DNA of 30,316 nucleotides, taken from positions 1 through 30,316 of the forward strand of contig CAYXPI010000018.1 of NCBI GenBank assembly GCA_964467005.1, written 5' to 3'. A program made the translations under genes and the position numbers. Positions 29,993-30,316 of this stretch are shown here, one piece after another. The stretch's first letter is position 1, and every line of letters begins with the position of its first letter. This stretch comes from Thermohalobaculum sp964467005 (GTDB lineage Bacteria; Pseudomonadota; Alphaproteobacteria; Rhodobacterales; Rhodobacteraceae). Below the pieces are notes generated by a model, which made no database searches, was not told where the DNA came from, and saw only the letters and a program-made list of their open reading frames with translations.

Positions 29993-30316
29993 GCCCGCTT
30001 CTCGAGATCCGTGACCTCACGGTTCGCTTCGGCGCTCAGGCCGCCGTGGCCGGCGTGTCACTCGAGGTGCAGGCGGGCGAGACGCTGGCGCTGGTGGGCG
30101 AGTCCGGCTCCGGCAAATCGCTCACGGCGCTCTCCACCGTGCGGCTGGTGCCGGACACCGCCGCGGTCTCGGGTTCGGTCCGGATCGATGGCCAGGAGAT
30201 CCTGACGGCGGACGAGCCCACCTTGCGGCAGGTGCGGGGCGGTCCGGTGAGCTTCGTCTTCCAGGAGCCGATGACCTCGCTCAACCCCCTCCACCGGCTC
30301 GAGCGCCAGATCGGCG
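29989..30316 (+). CDS. yejF: Peptide ABC transporter ATP-binding protein (YejF-like), start only
   Basis: The first 109 residues of the ATPase that drives the Yej importer; the gene runs off the window. LLEIRDLTVRFG opens the domain, Walker A is GESGSGKS near residues 38-45, and the Q-loop block VFQEPMTSLNPLH is at about 91-103. YejF normally contains two ATPase halves; only the first is visible. GTG at 29989 overlaps the yejE stop by four bases. Confidence 0.93.
   Translation, partial: MSPLLEIRDLTVRFGAQAAVAGVSLEVQAGETLALVGESGSGKSLTALSTVRLVPDTAAVSGSVRIDGQEILTADEPTLRQVRGGPVSFVFQEPMTSLNPLHRLERQIG

Overview
This is a GC-rich, densely packed chromosomal segment from an alphaproteobacterium, most likely a Rhodobacterales (Rhodobacteraceae) member. 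The evidence is the order folK-rpoZ-rel-DUF2062-pdxJ-acpS-lepB-rnc-era-DUF1491-recO, the tandem def genes with fmt, an Mcl1-type malyl-CoA lyase, a membrane-anchored CycM-like cytochrome c divergent from pheA, and a Yej peptide ABC transporter. I see no tRNA, rRNA, CRISPR array, insertion sequence, phage gene or attachment site. No gene-free stretch exceeds about 160 bases. Most of it is ordinary core genome, and I found no convincing new multi-gene system; the interesting points are individual genes and sites.

Layout. 1-1283 (minus): the 5' part of aspartokinase lysC preceded by a MarR regulator. 1331-1720 (plus): a small membrane protein divergent from marR, with two matching inverted repeats around the shared control region. 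1713-3748 (minus): NYN-domain protein, family 5-like uracil-DNA glycosylase and a HisA-like paralogue. 3874-13453 (plus): a long housekeeping run (folK, rpoZ, rel/spoT, DUF2062, pdxJ, LysE exporter, acpS, lepB, rnc, era, DUF1491, recO). 13504-18350 (plus): a chain mostly joined by 4-base stop/start overlaps (MsbA-like ABC exporter, ispH, DJ-1/PfpI protein, methyltransferase, DUF805, rnhA). 18347-20321 (minus): def, a deformylase paralogue lacking key residues, and fmt. 20387-23379 (plus): a secreted COG3650-like protein, mcl1 and a polytopic GT-C-like membrane protein. 23386-24252 (minus): pheA. 24407-25669 (plus): a diheme membrane-anchored cytochrome c ended by a clear terminator. 25799-30316 (plus): yejA, yejB, yejE and the start of yejF.

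How the genes work together. The central run combines folate (folK) and pyridoxal phosphate (pdxJ) synthesis, the stringent response (rel, with rpoZ), acyl-carrier activation (acpS), protein export (lepB), RNA processing and ribosome maturation (rnc, era) and recombinational repair (recO). fmt and def act at opposite ends of N-formyl-methionine handling. mcl1 suggests acetyl-CoA assimilation by the ethylmalonyl-CoA pathway. The last operon imports peptides.

Points most worth following: paired operators at the marR divergent promoter; a HisA paralogue with Gln at the first catalytic Asp; a deformylase paralogue with both Cys and Glu replaced; a DJ-1 protein that seems to lack an internal block; a cytochrome with duplicated heme domains and a long acidic Ala/Glu linker; and a five-codon reading frame whose stop overlaps the pheA start.
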